DNA of 64,000 nucleotides, taken from positions 121,607 through 185,606 of the forward strand of contig SVEG01000004.1 in the NCBI GenBank assembly GCA_015057505.1. Reading direction: 5' to 3'. The DNA comes from Lachnospiraceae bacterium. Its GTDB lineage: Bacteria > Bacillota > Clostridia > Lachnospirales > Lachnospiraceae. Under the pieces are notes generated by a model that saw only the letters and a program-made list of their open reading frames with translations, did no database searches and was not told the origin of the DNA. Below, piece by piece: positions 28,682 to 36,985 of this stretch (position 1 is the first letter of the stretch; every line of letters begins with the position of its first letter). Made by a program: the position numbers and the translations under genes.

Positions 28682-29737
28682 TTAAACAATAAATTTGTAA
28701 ATTGTTGTTGTCTTATACTCCTCGCCGGCTTTAAGAATCGGTGACGGAAATTCCGGCTTGTTAATACTGTCCGGATAATACTGTGTTTCAAAGCATACAC
28801 CTGTTCTTCTTGTATATTTAGCCTGATTTTTGCCTGGAATTCTTGCCTTTAAGAAATTACCGCTATATACCTGAACACCCGGTAAATCAGTATAAACTTC
28901 CATCTTTCTTCCGCTTGCCTTGTCTCTTAAAGTAGCAATGAAGTTCATTTTACCCTTCTCATAACCTTTGATCACCCAGTTATGATCATAGCCGGCACCA
29001 AACTTTATCTGATAATAATCTGCATCAATTCGGTCGCCAATTGCTGTCTCAGTTGTAAAATCCATCGGTGTTCCTTTAACATCTATTAATTTACCTGTAG
29101 TAATTGACTGTTCATCTGCCTCTGTAATGAAGTCAGAATTGAGCCAGATAAGCTGATTAAGAACATCTCCGCTGTCATGACCTGCGAGATTAAAGTATGA
29201 GTGATTTGTAAGGTTGCAGATAGTGTCTTTATCACTCATTCCGGTATATTCAAGAATAAGCTCGTTATCATTTGTCAAAGTATATTTAACTGCAATTTCA
29301 AGCTTGCCGGGATAACTCTGATCACCATCTTCGCTTACAAGCATGAACTTAACACCCTCGCCCTTCTCGTCTGCAAAGCTCTCTGAAGCCCACACTCTCT
29401 TGTCATATCCGTCAATGCCTCCATGAAGAGTATTGCCGTTATCATTTTTATCAAGCTTATATTCCACACCGTTAAGCGTAAAGGTTGCATTACCGATACG
29501 GTTAGCATAACGACCTACAACCGCACCAAGGTATGTATCATCATTCTCATAATCCTGTACACTGTCAAAACCGAGCACAACGTCAGCAATCTCACCATTT
29601 TTGTCTTTTGTAAATACTTTTCTTATTACCGCTCCAAACTCAATTGCAGAAAATGACATACCGTTTGCATTTTCCACTGTGTACTCCTTAACTTCCTTAC
29701 CATCCTTTGTTGTTCCGAAAATTGTCTGTTTAATCAT
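28682..29737 (-). CDS. galM: Aldose 1-epimerase (galactose mutarotase)
   Basis: The protein has 351 residues. It interconverts alpha and beta anomers of galactose and glucose. Family landmarks are GRYANRIGNATF near residue 75, GNTLHGGIDGYDKRVW near 98, and NLTNHSYFNLAGH near 175, with the catalytic His, and the expected Glu region near the C-terminus (GVCFETQYYPDSIN). GGAGGG precedes ATG. No other Leloir-pathway gene is nearby. Confidence 0.93.
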   Translation of the reverse strand: MIKQTIFGTTKDGKEVKEYTVENANGMSFSAIEFGAVIRKVFTKDKNGEIADVVLGFDSVQDYENDDTYLGAVVGRYANRIGNATFTLNGVEYKLDKNDNGNTLHGGIDGYDKRVWASESFADEKGEGVKFMLVSEDGDQSYPGKLEIAVKYTLTNDNELILEYTGMSDKDTICNLTNHSYFNLAGHDSGDVLNQLIWLNSDFITEADEQSITTGKLIDVKGTPMDFTTETAIGDRIDADYYQIKFGAGYDHNWVIKGYEKGKMNFIATLRDKASGRKMEVYTDLPGVQVYSGNFLKARIPGKNQAKYTRRTGVCFETQYYPDSINKPEFPSPILKAGEEYKTTTIYKFIV

Positions 29738-29748
29738 TGTAAACCCTC

Positions 29749-30147
29749 CTATTTTTTGAATCCGTTTATTGTAACAACTGCAACCATATTATCAAGTTCA
29801 TCCCTGACATCAATATTATAGCAGCAGGTGCTTCTACCATCTTTTATACAATTTGCCGTAGCTATAAGCTTCTCGCCTCTTGCAACACCACAATAAGAAA
29901 TATTACTAGCAAGTGATACAACTATGTTGCCTCCGTGGTTGGTTGCAACCGCAAATGCAAAATCTGCAAGCATAAAAGGTACACCGCCCATTACTGCTCC
30001 TAATGCATTGCGATGTCTGTCATCAATTACAAGACTGCAAACTGCATATTTATCAGCAAATGCATCAACAACCGCACCGTTTTCTGTTGCAAATTTATCC
30101 TGTGAGAAAAATGCCTGCACCTCTTCCAATGTCTTTAACTGTTCCAT
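29749..30147 (-). CDS. PaaI-type hotdog thioesterase
   Basis: The protein has 132 residues and a single hotdog fold. The segment NALGAVMGGVPFMLADFAFA corresponds to the PaaI acyl-CoA thioesterase active-site region, where the usual HGG is replaced by MGG. The C-terminal beta strands (RSTCCYNIDVRDE) fit. The substrate is not predictable. It lies 11 bp upstream of galM, so they may be cotranscribed. Confidence 0.78.
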   Translation of the reverse strand: MEQLKTLEEVQAFFSQDKFATENGAVVDAFADKYAVCSLVIDDRHRNALGAVMGGVPFMLADFAFAVATNHGGNIVVSLASNISYCGVARGEKLIATANCIKDGRSTCCYNIDVRDELDNMVAVVTINGFKK

Positions 30148-30171
30148 TTTTAATCTACCCTTTCATCAAGC

Positions 30172-30201
30172 AAAAAACGGCAAGCCACTACAGACCTGCC
30201 G
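30172..30201 (-). terminator. Terminator of degV
   Basis: CGGCA/TGCCG stem with further partial pairing, followed by TTTTTTG on the minus strand. Confidence 0.75.
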
Positions 30202-30209
30202 CATAATTA

Positions 30210-31085
30210 TTATACATATGCTTCTATAGCAACTGAAGCCGCAACGGCAAGAGCCCCTGCACCTATATGGCATGAAACACTGAGTGAAAGCGGATCCATC
30301 CAAAAATCAACATTAGGAAATGCTTCCTCAAGTTCAGCTTTCCAATCAAGTGCTTCTTCATAATTACCTGAATATGCTATCTCCATACGAACAAAGCCCT
30401 TGTCCCAATTATCCTTAAAACGTGTGTCAAGGTCCTTGCGTATAGCCTCAATCATTGTTCTTCTGGCATTCTTCTTACCACGTACCTTGGCAAAAGCATC
30501 AAGCTTCTGTCCCTGAATCTGAAGAACCGGCTTAAGATTAAGAACTGTTCCGATTGCGGCAGCAGCCGGTGTGATTCTTCCGCCTTTTTTAAGATACTTA
30601 AGAGTCTCAAGCGTAATATAAATACTTGATTCCATCTTATATTTTTCAAGAATCTCTTTAATTTCCTTCGCATTCTTACCCTGGCTGATAAGATACTGTG
30701 CATCAAGAATCGACTGACGCTGCGTAACAGAAATTCTTTGATTATCAATAACCTGCACCTTATCATCATAATCCCTTGCGTATATCATTGCACTCTCACA
30801 CGAACTACTGAGTCCGCTGGACATGGGAATATGCACTATCTCGTCATACTCCTCAAGTAACTTATCCCAAAGGTCCATTACATCCGCCGGAGCCGGCTGT
30901 GATGTTGAAATATCTGCATCATTTTCCAAATGCTTGTAAAACTCTTCCTGAGTTAATGAAATCTCTTCAAAAAATAATTCTCCATTTATATAAAATGGCA
31001 TCGGCAAAACATAAATACCCATTTCTTCTGCCTGCTTCTGTGTAATTCCGCTATTACTGTCCGTTACAATCGCAATACGACTCAT
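30210..31085 (-). CDS. DegV-family fatty-acid-binding protein
   Basis: The protein has 291 residues. IVTDSNSGIT at the N-terminus, SSGLSSSCESA near residue 92, and GRITPAAAAIGTVLNLKPVL near 165 are DegV signatures. Family members (FakB) bind a fatty acid and present it to the kinase FakA for phosphorylation. FakA is not in the window. Single-gene unit with a clear terminator. Confidence 0.9.
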   Translation of the reverse strand: MSRIAIVTDSNSGITQKQAEEMGIYVLPMPFYINGELFFEEISLTQEEFYKHLENDADISTSQPAPADVMDLWDKLLEEYDEIVHIPMSSGLSSSCESAMIYARDYDDKVQVIDNQRISVTQRQSILDAQYLISQGKNAKEIKEILEKYKMESSIYITLETLKYLKKGGRITPAAAAIGTVLNLKPVLQIQGQKLDAFAKVRGKKNARRTMIEAIRKDLDTRFKDNWDKGFVRMEIAYSGNYEEALDWKAELEEAFPNVDFWMDPLSLSVSCHIGAGALAVAASVAIEAYV

Positions 31086-31185
31086 TATTGGGCATCCTTT
31101 CTTTTTGTCAAAATTTTAGCTTTTGTATATTAAAAACATACTATTTTATTATATCTGTACAAGCATGATTTGTCAATGTTACGTA

Positions 31186-31212
31186 AAAAGAGTTTGCAAT
31201 GCAAACTCTTTT
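31186..31212 (-). terminator. Terminator of the sigma/membrane-protein operon
   Basis: AAAAGAGTTTGC and GCAAACTCTTTT pair perfectly across a 3-base loop; T-runs flank both sides so it can act in both directions. Confidence 0.9.
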
Positions 31213-31238
31213 AAAGATAACTCCAATATTTATTTACA

Positions 31239-32414
31239 TTAATCATTTTTCAATGATTCAATTGCATGCCAGACAATGTCTGCATCTTTTCCGCTAACCC
31301 AAATAAGATAATTATCTTTCATGAATATAATCTCTCCATCCGTATAAGTAAAATCACTTATTTCCGAAAAAATATCCGTTACCAGTTGCTCTGTAATTTC
31401 TGAGATATCACCCATACACCTTTGTAAAACATAGTAATCCGGCTGCGCATAAATATACCAAGAGATTCTTGTACTTGTATCATACTCCCCCAAAACCTTA
31501 ACATCAGAAAAAAAACTCCCTTGAAACTCATAAGGTTCGCCATCTTTCAAATTTATAAAATTATCTGCGCATACATAATCAAATAATTCACTAAAATCAG
31601 GAATATATTCGCTAAATGCCTCCGGCATTTCTTCAAGATTTGACCTTGTTATCTCCGTTCCCCTGTCAATTGTAAATAAGTTAAAATCTATCGGATGCTC
31701 CCATATCCAATCTAAAATACGTACCGCATCATCATAGGTACATTTCCAGCCAAATTTAATCTGATACCATATTTCACCATCTTGGAATGTAAGTGTTTTT
31801 ATACCACCTCTATATCGTCTTGCGACAATCTGAATACCAGCCCTCTCCGTCACCGTCACATACGGATTATCCGGCCCGGCTTTTGCATCGATGCAATCCC
31901 GAATGATTTTTTCTTCCTGATATCCTGCAGTTAACTCCATATAACTATTATAGTTTTCACTTCTCTGTGCCCAAAAAAATCTGACACTGTAAATACTACC
32001 GTCTTCATTATATTGTGCAGTAAATTCGTATTCCGGATAATCTGAAAGTGTAGGAATCACTCCGTTCATCTCAAACTCGGTACGATAATCCGAAAAATAA
32101 CGTGTTTCGGCATATGGGGCAATTACGCTACCATCTACCGCAGGGCCTGTAGATGACACCTCATATTTATTGTATTTAAAATAATCTTCTGCTACAAAAC
32201 CTTCCGACCACTTTAATACATTATTATTCTCTTCTTTATCCGATGTAACAATATATGTAATTCCTATAGCCGAAACAATACACAAACAAACAGCTGCTAT
32301 GGCAACCCATTTAACCCATGTATTTTTCTTAGACTTCACCATTGGCATTCGGGCTTCTTTTACATAGTTCTCATTAATATCAGCTAACACATCACAAAAA
32401 TCTTCTTTTCTCAT
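31239..32414 (-). CDS. Membrane-anchored protein, probable anti-sigma factor
   Basis: The protein has 391 residues. A cytoplasmic N-terminus of about 32 residues is followed by one transmembrane helix (WVKWVAIAAVCLCIVSAIG, about residues 33-55) and a large extracellular domain with no family I recognise. Its ATG overlaps the stop of the ECF sigma gene (ATGA), so the two are translationally coupled. That layout is typical of an anti-sigma factor, although the cytoplasmic part is short and lacks a zinc-finger HxxxCxxC motif. Confidence 0.7.
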   Translation of the reverse strand: MRKEDFCDVLADINENYVKEARMPMVKSKKNTWVKWVAIAAVCLCIVSAIGITYIVTSDKEENNNVLKWSEGFVAEDYFKYNKYEVSSTGPAVDGSVIAPYAETRYFSDYRTEFEMNGVIPTLSDYPEYEFTAQYNEDGSIYSVRFFWAQRSENYNSYMELTAGYQEEKIIRDCIDAKAGPDNPYVTVTERAGIQIVARRYRGGIKTLTFQDGEIWYQIKFGWKCTYDDAVRILDWIWEHPIDFNLFTIDRGTEITRSNLEEMPEAFSEYIPDFSELFDYVCADNFINLKDGEPYEFQGSFFSDVKVLGEYDTSTRISWYIYAQPDYYVLQRCMGDISEITEQLVTDIFSEISDFTYTDGEIIFMKDNYLIWVSGKDADIVWHAIESLKND

Positions 32415-32971
32415 AGCTCGAATCCCCTTTCCGAAAGATATTGTTGTAGCTTTTTGCGTAACCTGTTAAGTATTACAGATACATTATTCTCAGTCATCCC
32501 AAAGCTCGTAGCAATATCTTCAACACTGTCAAAATACCAGTATCTGCATATAAAAATACTTCGTTTCTTTAAATCAAGAGTATCCAGAAAAGTATTAATT
32601 GCATTCACAAGCTCCTTACGTTCAATCTCCTGTTCCACAATATCTGTATCCGATACAACCTCCGATAATTCATCAAGGACAACCACAGCTTCTCCACCAC
32701 CACGTTTCTCTGCCGTATTATACTTGTATCTGTTAAGCGAGAGATTACGCGTAATTTTCCCAAGAAAAGTTGACAACACGTCCGGCTTGTGTGGAGGCAT
32801 TGAATTCCATGCATTCAAGTATGTATCATTAACACATTCTTCTGCATCTTCAATATTTCCGAGTATGTTTTTGGCAATAGAAGTACAATAACGTCCGTAT
32901 TTTTCAGATGTCGCAGGAATAGCCTGTTCGTCTCTATCCCAATATAATCCGACTATTGCACAATCCTCCAT
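32411..32971 (-). CDS. ECF-type RNA polymerase sigma factor
   Basis: The protein has 186 residues. Region 2 is visible as YCTSIAKNILGNIEDAEECV near residues 30-50 and LNAWNSMPPHKP. Region 4 holds RYWYFDSVEDIATSFGMTEN and NVSVILNRLRKKLQQYL, a helix-turn-helix for -35 recognition. ATG 32971 has AAGGGA upstream and is preferred to earlier in-frame codons. Coupled to the membrane protein downstream; the inducing signal and regulon are unknown. Confidence 0.88.
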   Translation of the reverse strand: MEDCAIVGLYWDRDEQAIPATSEKYGRYCTSIAKNILGNIEDAEECVNDTYLNAWNSMPPHKPDVLSTFLGKITRNLSLNRYKYNTAEKRGGGEAVVVLDELSEVVSDTDIVEQEIERKELVNAINTFLDTLDLKKRSIFICRYWYFDSVEDIATSFGMTENNVSVILNRLRKKLQQYLSERGFEL

Positions 32972-33129
32972 AAAAATCATCCCTTCTGAAATTTGTCCCT
33001 TCACTTAAATACACAACTTTCTGATTAAAATCTTACATGTATTTTTCTTTTTTATAATATCACACTCTTTAGAAGATTGCATAATTTTCATCATTTCAGA
33101 CATGCTATTTTTGAAAGGAGGTTATTCTC

Positions 33130-33288
33130 ATGAGACGTGATGATATAAAAATAACACCCGAATTTCCCGACCGTTCAAATGTTTATGACGACGGCGACAT
33201 CCCACAGGTAGACTTGCCGCAGGAAAATGTGGTGCCCGTAGAAATGCCCTACAAAGAAGAACCTGATTACGGTTCCAACTTTATTTAA
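33130..33288 (+). CDS. Small acidic protein, 52 residues, unknown function
   Basis: An ORF with a very strong ribosome site (GAAAGGAGG, then a 7-base gap) starts at ATG 33130. The product opens MRRDDIKITPEFPDR and is rich in Asp, Glu and Pro, ending with YGSNFI. There is no cysteine and no membrane segment; it is probably disordered. It is followed 9 bases later by a strong GC-rich hairpin. I do not recognise it. Confidence 0.7.
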   Translation: MRRDDIKITPEFPDRSNVYDDGDIPQVDLPQENVVPVEMPYKEEPDYGSNFI

Positions 33289-33297
33289 GTACAGCTA

Positions 33298-33340
33298 ATG
33301 TCGGCAGACTCGCAATTTCTACTTGCGAGTCTGCCGGCAT
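33298..33340 (+). terminator. Strong GC-rich hairpin, probable terminator without T-run
   Basis: CGGCAGACTCGCAA (33302-33315) and TTGCGAGTCTGCCG (33323-33336) are perfect 14-bp arms with a 7-base loop. ATG/CAT outside extends the stem on the plus-strand RNA through a U-G pair. There is no T-run. It lies between convergent genes. Confidence 0.6.
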
Positions 33341-33381
33341 GGCGAATGCTCATGAAAACTGAAATTTGTACCGCTTTCGGT

Positions 33382-33918
33382 CTATACATTCTTTCCCATC
33401 TCATATGCTTCCCGCATACACTTTGTTTTTTTGATTTCTCCTACGTGATATACCCCAGTTCCGTAAATTATTCCTTTTTCTACTGCTCCCTCCACACAAT
33501 CAGCATATCCTCTAAAGCACGCCAGTGTGGTGTCCATAGATTCCTTTTCTCCGTCAGCTGCAGTCATGATATAATACATCTCTTTATTCTTTACTTCTGT
33601 CCAACGGCATACACTTCTGTCAATAACAGCCTTTAACTGTGCATCAATAGAATAAAAATAAACCGGACTTGCTAACACCATAACATCACAATCTATCATT
33701 TTATGCATAATATCTGCCATGTCATCCTTGATTACGCAGTTTCCGTTATCACGGCAAGCATAACATGCAGTACAACATGCTACCTTTTTCTCCTGCACAC
33801 GGATTTTTTCTACTGTGTGTCCTGCTTCTAATGCACCACGCATAAATTCATCACATAACAAATCCGAATTGCCTTGCTTCCTTGGACTACCGGACAATAT
33901 CAAAATTTTCTTAGTCAT
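33382..33918 (-). CDS. Flavodoxin-family NAD(P)H/iron-sulfur flavoprotein
   Basis: The protein has 178 residues. ILSGSPRKQGNSDLL is the FMN phosphate-binding start of the NADPH-dependent FMN reductase fold. A compact cysteine motif (CCTACYACRDNGNC, residues about 46-59) resembles the cluster site of archaeal and clostridial iron-sulfur flavoproteins. It lies 12 bp downstream of the aldo-keto reductase gene and shares its MerR-controlled promoter, so it probably takes part in reductive detoxification. The electron partner is unknown. Confidence 0.82.
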   Translation of the reverse strand: MTKKILILSGSPRKQGNSDLLCDEFMRGALEAGHTVEKIRVQEKKVACCTACYACRDNGNCVIKDDMADIMHKMIDCDVMVLASPVYFYSIDAQLKAVIDRSVCRWTEVKNKEMYYIMTAADGEKESMDTTLACFRGYADCVEGAVEKGIIYGTGVYHVGEIKKTKCMREAYEMGKNV

Positions 33919-33930
33919 ATCACTTGCTCC

Positions 33931-34818
33931 TTACCAATTTTTCTCTTCCTTAGTACAGTCATGCTGTTTCTTTCGTTCTTCCACCATCTTGCCAAACCAC
34001 TCTACCATGTTTGGGTCGTAGTGGGAGAAGAATGCACTCTGTTTTTTATCCAAGGTTGCTATCTTTTCCATATCATCAGCTGATAACTCAAAATCAAACA
34101 CATTAAAATTCTCTACCATTCTTTCATAATGTACTGACTTTGGAATGATTACAATACCTCTCTGTAAATGCCATCTTAAAATTACCTGTGCAACCGTTTT
34201 TCCATACTTGTCACCAATTTCTGATAACATAGGGTCTGTAAACATATCACCTCTACCCTCACCAAAAGGTGCCCATGCTTCCATCTGAATGCCATATTTA
34301 TCATGCCAGTATTTAGACTCTTGCTGTTGATGATATGGATGAATTTCTATCTGATTTATCATAGGTTTAATACGGGCAAATGTCGCAATATCAATCATTC
34401 TATCCGGATAGAAATTAGAGATGCCGATTGCTCTGATTTTTCCAGCTTCATAGTATTCTTCCAATGCTCTCCATGCTCCATAGTAATCTGCAAACGGCTG
34501 ATGAAGTAATAGTAAATCCAAGTAATCTGTCTGCAACTTTCTCATAGATTCCTCTATAGATGCTTTGCATTCCTCATATCCATAATGTTCAATCCATACC
34601 TTTGTTGTAAGAAAAATCTCTTCACGAGGTATTCCACTCTTTTTGATTGCAGAACCTACTTCCTCTTCATTGAAATAAGACTGTGCCGTATCAATCAAAC
34701 GATATCCTGCTCTCAATGCATCCAACACACAACGCTCACATTCTTCCTTTGTTACCTGATATACTCCATAACCCAACTGTGGCATTTTCACACCATTGCT
34801 TAACACCTTATATTCCAT
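33931..34818 (-). CDS. Aldo/keto reductase
   Basis: The protein has 295 residues from ATG 34818, which has AAGGAGG seven bases upstream. Catalytic residues fit the family: Asp and Tyr in DTAQSYFNEE near residues 43-52, Lys in TTKVW near 76, and His in LLLHQPF near 107. NADPH-binding IIPKSVHYERM lies near 233. It reduces aldehydes and ketones. A divergent MerR gene and a promoter with a 19-bp spacer indicate induced expression. Confidence 0.92.
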   Translation of the reverse strand: MEYKVLSNGVKMPQLGYGVYQVTKEECERCVLDALRAGYRLIDTAQSYFNEEEVGSAIKKSGIPREEIFLTTKVWIEHYGYEECKASIEESMRKLQTDYLDLLLLHQPFADYYGAWRALEEYYEAGKIRAIGISNFYPDRMIDIATFARIKPMINQIEIHPYHQQQESKYWHDKYGIQMEAWAPFGEGRGDMFTDPMLSEIGDKYGKTVAQVILRWHLQRGIVIIPKSVHYERMVENFNVFDFELSADDMEKIATLDKKQSAFFSHYDPNMVEWFGKMVEERKKQHDCTKEEKNW

Positions 34819-34862
34819 CCGAAAACCTCCTTGAAAATAATCTGTATTCATGATACACTCCC

Positions 34863-34893
34863 ATTGTATCAATCGGTAGTTACTACCGGTCAA
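34863..34893 (-). promoter_or_regulatory. MerR-type promoter of the aldo-keto reductase operon
   Basis: On the minus strand TTGACC (34888-34893) and TACAAT (34863-34868) are separated by 19 bp, too long for unaided initiation. The spacer carries the dyad CGGTAGT-T-ACTACCG (34874-34888). This is the arrangement MerR activators untwist. Confidence 0.85.
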
Positions 34894-34923
34894 GCACTAT
34901 TTTTATTTTTCTTGGAGGTCTTT

Positions 34924-35322
34924 ATGTTTACAATGAAAGAAGCCTGCGAACAAACGCACTTACCATACGAAACACTAAAATTCTATTGCAATCAAGGTCT
35001 TGTTCCTAATGTAAAGCGCGATAAAAATAATCGTCGTATCTTTGATGAGCGAGACATTGCTTGGATTAACAGTTTAAATTGCCTTAAAAACTGCGGAATG
35101 AGCATTTCTGAAATGAAGGAATATATCGAACTCTGCCTTATGGGAGAATCCACCATACCAAAGAGAAAAGTTATACTGGATATCAAACGCAAATCCTTAG
35201 TAGAACAACTTAAACAAGTGCAGGATTGCATTGATTATATTGACTGGAAACAAGGCTTTTATGATGATGTCCTATCAGGTAAAACCAAATATTACAGTAA
35301 CCTCATAAATACCGAAGAATAG
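34924..35322 (+). CDS. MerR-family transcriptional regulator
   Basis: The protein has 132 residues from ATG 34924 after GGAGG; upstream in-frame codons are rejected because the promoter lies there. The N-terminal winged helix reads TMKEACEQTHLPYETLKFYC, followed by NRRIFDERDIAWI and a coiled-coil dimerisation helix. There are no metal-binding cysteines in the C-terminus (only one, CIDYI), so an organic or thiol-reactive ligand is more likely than a metal. It is divergent from the reductase operon it presumably controls. Confidence 0.9.
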   Translation: MFTMKEACEQTHLPYETLKFYCNQGLVPNVKRDKNNRRIFDERDIAWINSLNCLKNCGMSISEMKEYIELCLMGESTIPKRKVILDIKRKSLVEQLKQVQDCIDYIDWKQGFYDDVLSGKTKYYSNLINTEE

Positions 35323-35326
35323 TATG

Positions 35327-35366
35327 ATAGCCAATGCAAAACTACCTGCATTGGCTATTATTTTCT
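35327..35366 (+). terminator. Terminator of the merR gene
   Basis: ATAGCCAATGCA and TGCATTGGCTAT form a perfect 12-bp stem with an 8-base loop, followed by TATTTTCTC. Confidence 0.85.
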
Positions 35367-35413
35367 CTGCGTAGAACTAAATTCAAATTTGTACATATAT
35401 TCCCCTAACACAA

Positions 35414-35842
35414 CTACACTCTATATTTAACCACCGATTCCGTAATATCAGACAACACAAGCTCCCCATGCTGATTATACACATCAATGATTACCTCAGC
35501 GATTCCATTATACGCATTCCTTCTTGTGATACTACCGATTCGTGCCTTGCCTTTTAACACATCCTCAGCAAAAACCGGCTTAAACCACTCTATCTTGGTT
35601 GACTTGCCCGCAATAAGCTCATCTCCGAAAATATCATTTTCCATAAACTTAGCCCATACCGCCATAAAAGACATAACTCCTGGCGCAATAAGCTTACCAA
35701 ATCTCGTAGATTTTGCATATTCTTCATCACAATGCAAGGGTATCGGATCGTAAAGTTTCGCAAATTCTATCATTCTCTCCTTGTCAATAATAACCTCGGG
35801 TATATCAATCTCCATATTAGGATTTAAATCGTCTAAGTACAT
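35414..35842 (-). CDS. MaoC-like hydratase/dehydratase
   Basis: The protein has 142 residues with a hotdog fold. The active-site segment YDPIPLHCDEEYAKST followed by FGKLIAPG matches the Asp/His hydratase motif of (R)-specific enoyl-CoA hydratases. ATG 35842 follows AAAGG. It stands alone and is the last chromosomal gene before the integrated element. The substrate cannot be inferred. Confidence 0.85.
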   Translation of the reverse strand: MYLDDLNPNMEIDIPEVIIDKERMIEFAKLYDPIPLHCDEEYAKSTRFGKLIAPGVMSFMAVWAKFMENDIFGDELIAGKSTKIEWFKPVFAEDVLKGKARIGSITRRNAYNGIAEVIIDVYNQHGELVLSDITESVVKYRV

Positions 35843-35902
35843 AATGTTCAGCCTTTCTCTATTTTCTGTTACCAAAATTTCAGAACCAAATTCTGTATAA
35901 TC

Positions 35903-35945
35903 AAAAAACCACCAAACTTACGAGGCTTCGTAAACTTGATGGTTT
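35903..35945 (-). terminator. Displaced original terminator of tRNA-Leu
   Basis: AAACCA...TGGTTT with inner TTACGA/TCGTAA forms a long stem with few mismatches, followed on the minus strand by TTTTTTGATT. It directly follows the duplicated tRNA-Leu fragment and was presumably the terminator of the tRNA before integration. Confidence 0.75.
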
Positions 35946-36016
35946 TATACTGCCGGCAATGGGACTTGAACCCATACGTGGTTGCCCACAACAGATTTTG
36001 AGTCTGCCTCGTCTGC
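35945..36016 (-). repeat. Left attachment repeat: 3' fragment of tRNA-Leu
   Basis: A 72-base perfect duplicate of 41848-41919. It holds the 3' two-thirds of tRNA-Leu(CAA), including anticodon loop, variable arm, T arm and 3' acceptor strand, but lacks the 5' acceptor strand and most of the D arm. It is therefore a target-site copy left by integration, not a working tRNA. Confidence 0.95.
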
Positions 36017-36440
36017 ACACACTTAAAAACCAGTGAATTTACAACATTTCCATATAATCTATCCCAAAATTACACAGCAGATTTCTCTCTATATAGTCTA
36101 CCATATTTTTATAAATTTGTCTATTTTACATACCGACTTTAAGTAATAATTCCTTAAAATGATAAGTCGGGGTACCAAAAACTATTTTGCCGCTCTGTTT
36201 TTTCATTAAAACCGATAGCTAGTCCATTCATGCACTATCACATTTTTCCTAATTCCACAACAGGAGAATAATTAATAGTACGAAAATTACATCATGGATT
36301 GATGATTTAAGAGGAGTTACAAAAGCCGTACAATCAGCAGACATGTCTATTGCTACAATCGGTGCAGTAGATTATGCGAAAGCAATGATATACAAAATGC
36401 AAACAAAAAAAAGACACCGAATGTGTCTTTTTCTATGTAC
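36017..36440. other. Intergenic region with a decayed coding remnant
   Basis: From 36253 a plus-strand frame stays open and reads coding-like (ITSWIDDLRGVTKAVQSADM around 36283-36345), but there is no ATG or ribosome site before 36343 and the frame runs through a terminator into the next gene. It looks like the 3' remnant of a lost gene. A CCGACTT/AAGTCGG hairpin lies at 36133-36170. Nothing else is recognised. Confidence 0.5.
36408..36432. terminator. Bidirectional terminator
   Basis: AAAAAGACAC and GTGTCTTTTT form a perfect 10-bp stem with a 5-base loop and T-runs on both strands; it ends the lipoprotein/zinc-ribbon transcript on the minus strand. Confidence 0.85.
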
Positions 36441-36971
36441 TCAAAAATCACTCTTACACTTATTACAATGCCACTGCTTTCCTACTTTACCGCTTGCCAA
36501 TCCGAACAGACCTGTTGAAAGCCATCTACTACCGGCAGAGATTTTCTTTGTGTCGGTTGATTTGCAGTAAGGACAGGTGATGGTTGGGGTTGATGATTTA
36601 GGAGGCAATGAAGTTATTGGTACAGGTGCTGGTTGATTAAATGGATTAATTAAATGTTCTCTGCTTACTATAGGCTGGTCATAATAATGGCTTTTTGGAG
36701 TTTCTAACTTTACTCCCAAAGCACTATAATCCATAAGTTTATCTTGTTCTTCATCTATAAGACATAAGCTTACATTATTTTCTAAAAAAGGTTTGGCAAT
36801 TAGTAAAGCTTGGTCAATGGATATATGTTGTACAATAGTACCCTTGAATAATCGCTTTTCCATTTCATTAATTTCTGTTTGTGTATAGCCTAAAACCTCT
36901 TGAAGTAGCCATTTTGCATTAGATTGTTCTTTTTTATTAGTTAATAACATTGGTATTTCTTGTTGATACAT
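36441..36971 (-). CDS. Zinc-ribbon protein, unknown function
   Basis: The protein has 176 residues. The N-terminal 100 residues are helical, a proline-rich linker follows, and the C-terminus is a zinc ribbon with CPYCKS near residue 134 and CNKCKSDF at the very end. Between them lies a hydrophobic glycine-rich stretch (STGLFGLASGKVG). AAGGAGG precedes ATG. Similar tails occur in proteins of Gram-positive mobile elements, without an assigned role. It lies 14 bp after the lipoprotein gene in a two-gene unit with its own promoter. Confidence 0.8.
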   Translation of the reverse strand: MYQQEIPMLLTNKKEQSNAKWLLQEVLGYTQTEINEMEKRLFKGTIVQHISIDQALLIAKPFLENNVSLCLIDEEQDKLMDYSALGVKLETPKSHYYDQPIVSREHLINPFNQPAPVPITSLPPKSSTPTITCPYCKSTDTKKISAGSRWLSTGLFGLASGKVGKQWHCNKCKSDF

Positions 36972-36985
36972 AATAAATTCCTCCT

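Noticed and set aside
33298..33636. A 112-residue plus-strand ORF starting at the hairpin after the small protein
   Set aside because: It starts inside the hairpin, has no ribosome site, and is antisense to the flavodoxin-family gene.
35945..36016. A second tRNA-Leu gene
   Set aside because: It lacks the 5' acceptor strand and most of the D arm and has no promoter; it is the displaced 3' fragment left by integration.
36343..36570. A 75-residue plus-strand gene starting at the ATG at 36343
   Set aside because: No ribosome site, the frame passes through a terminator and overlaps the well-supported zinc-ribbon gene; only the part before the terminator looks coding, as a remnant.
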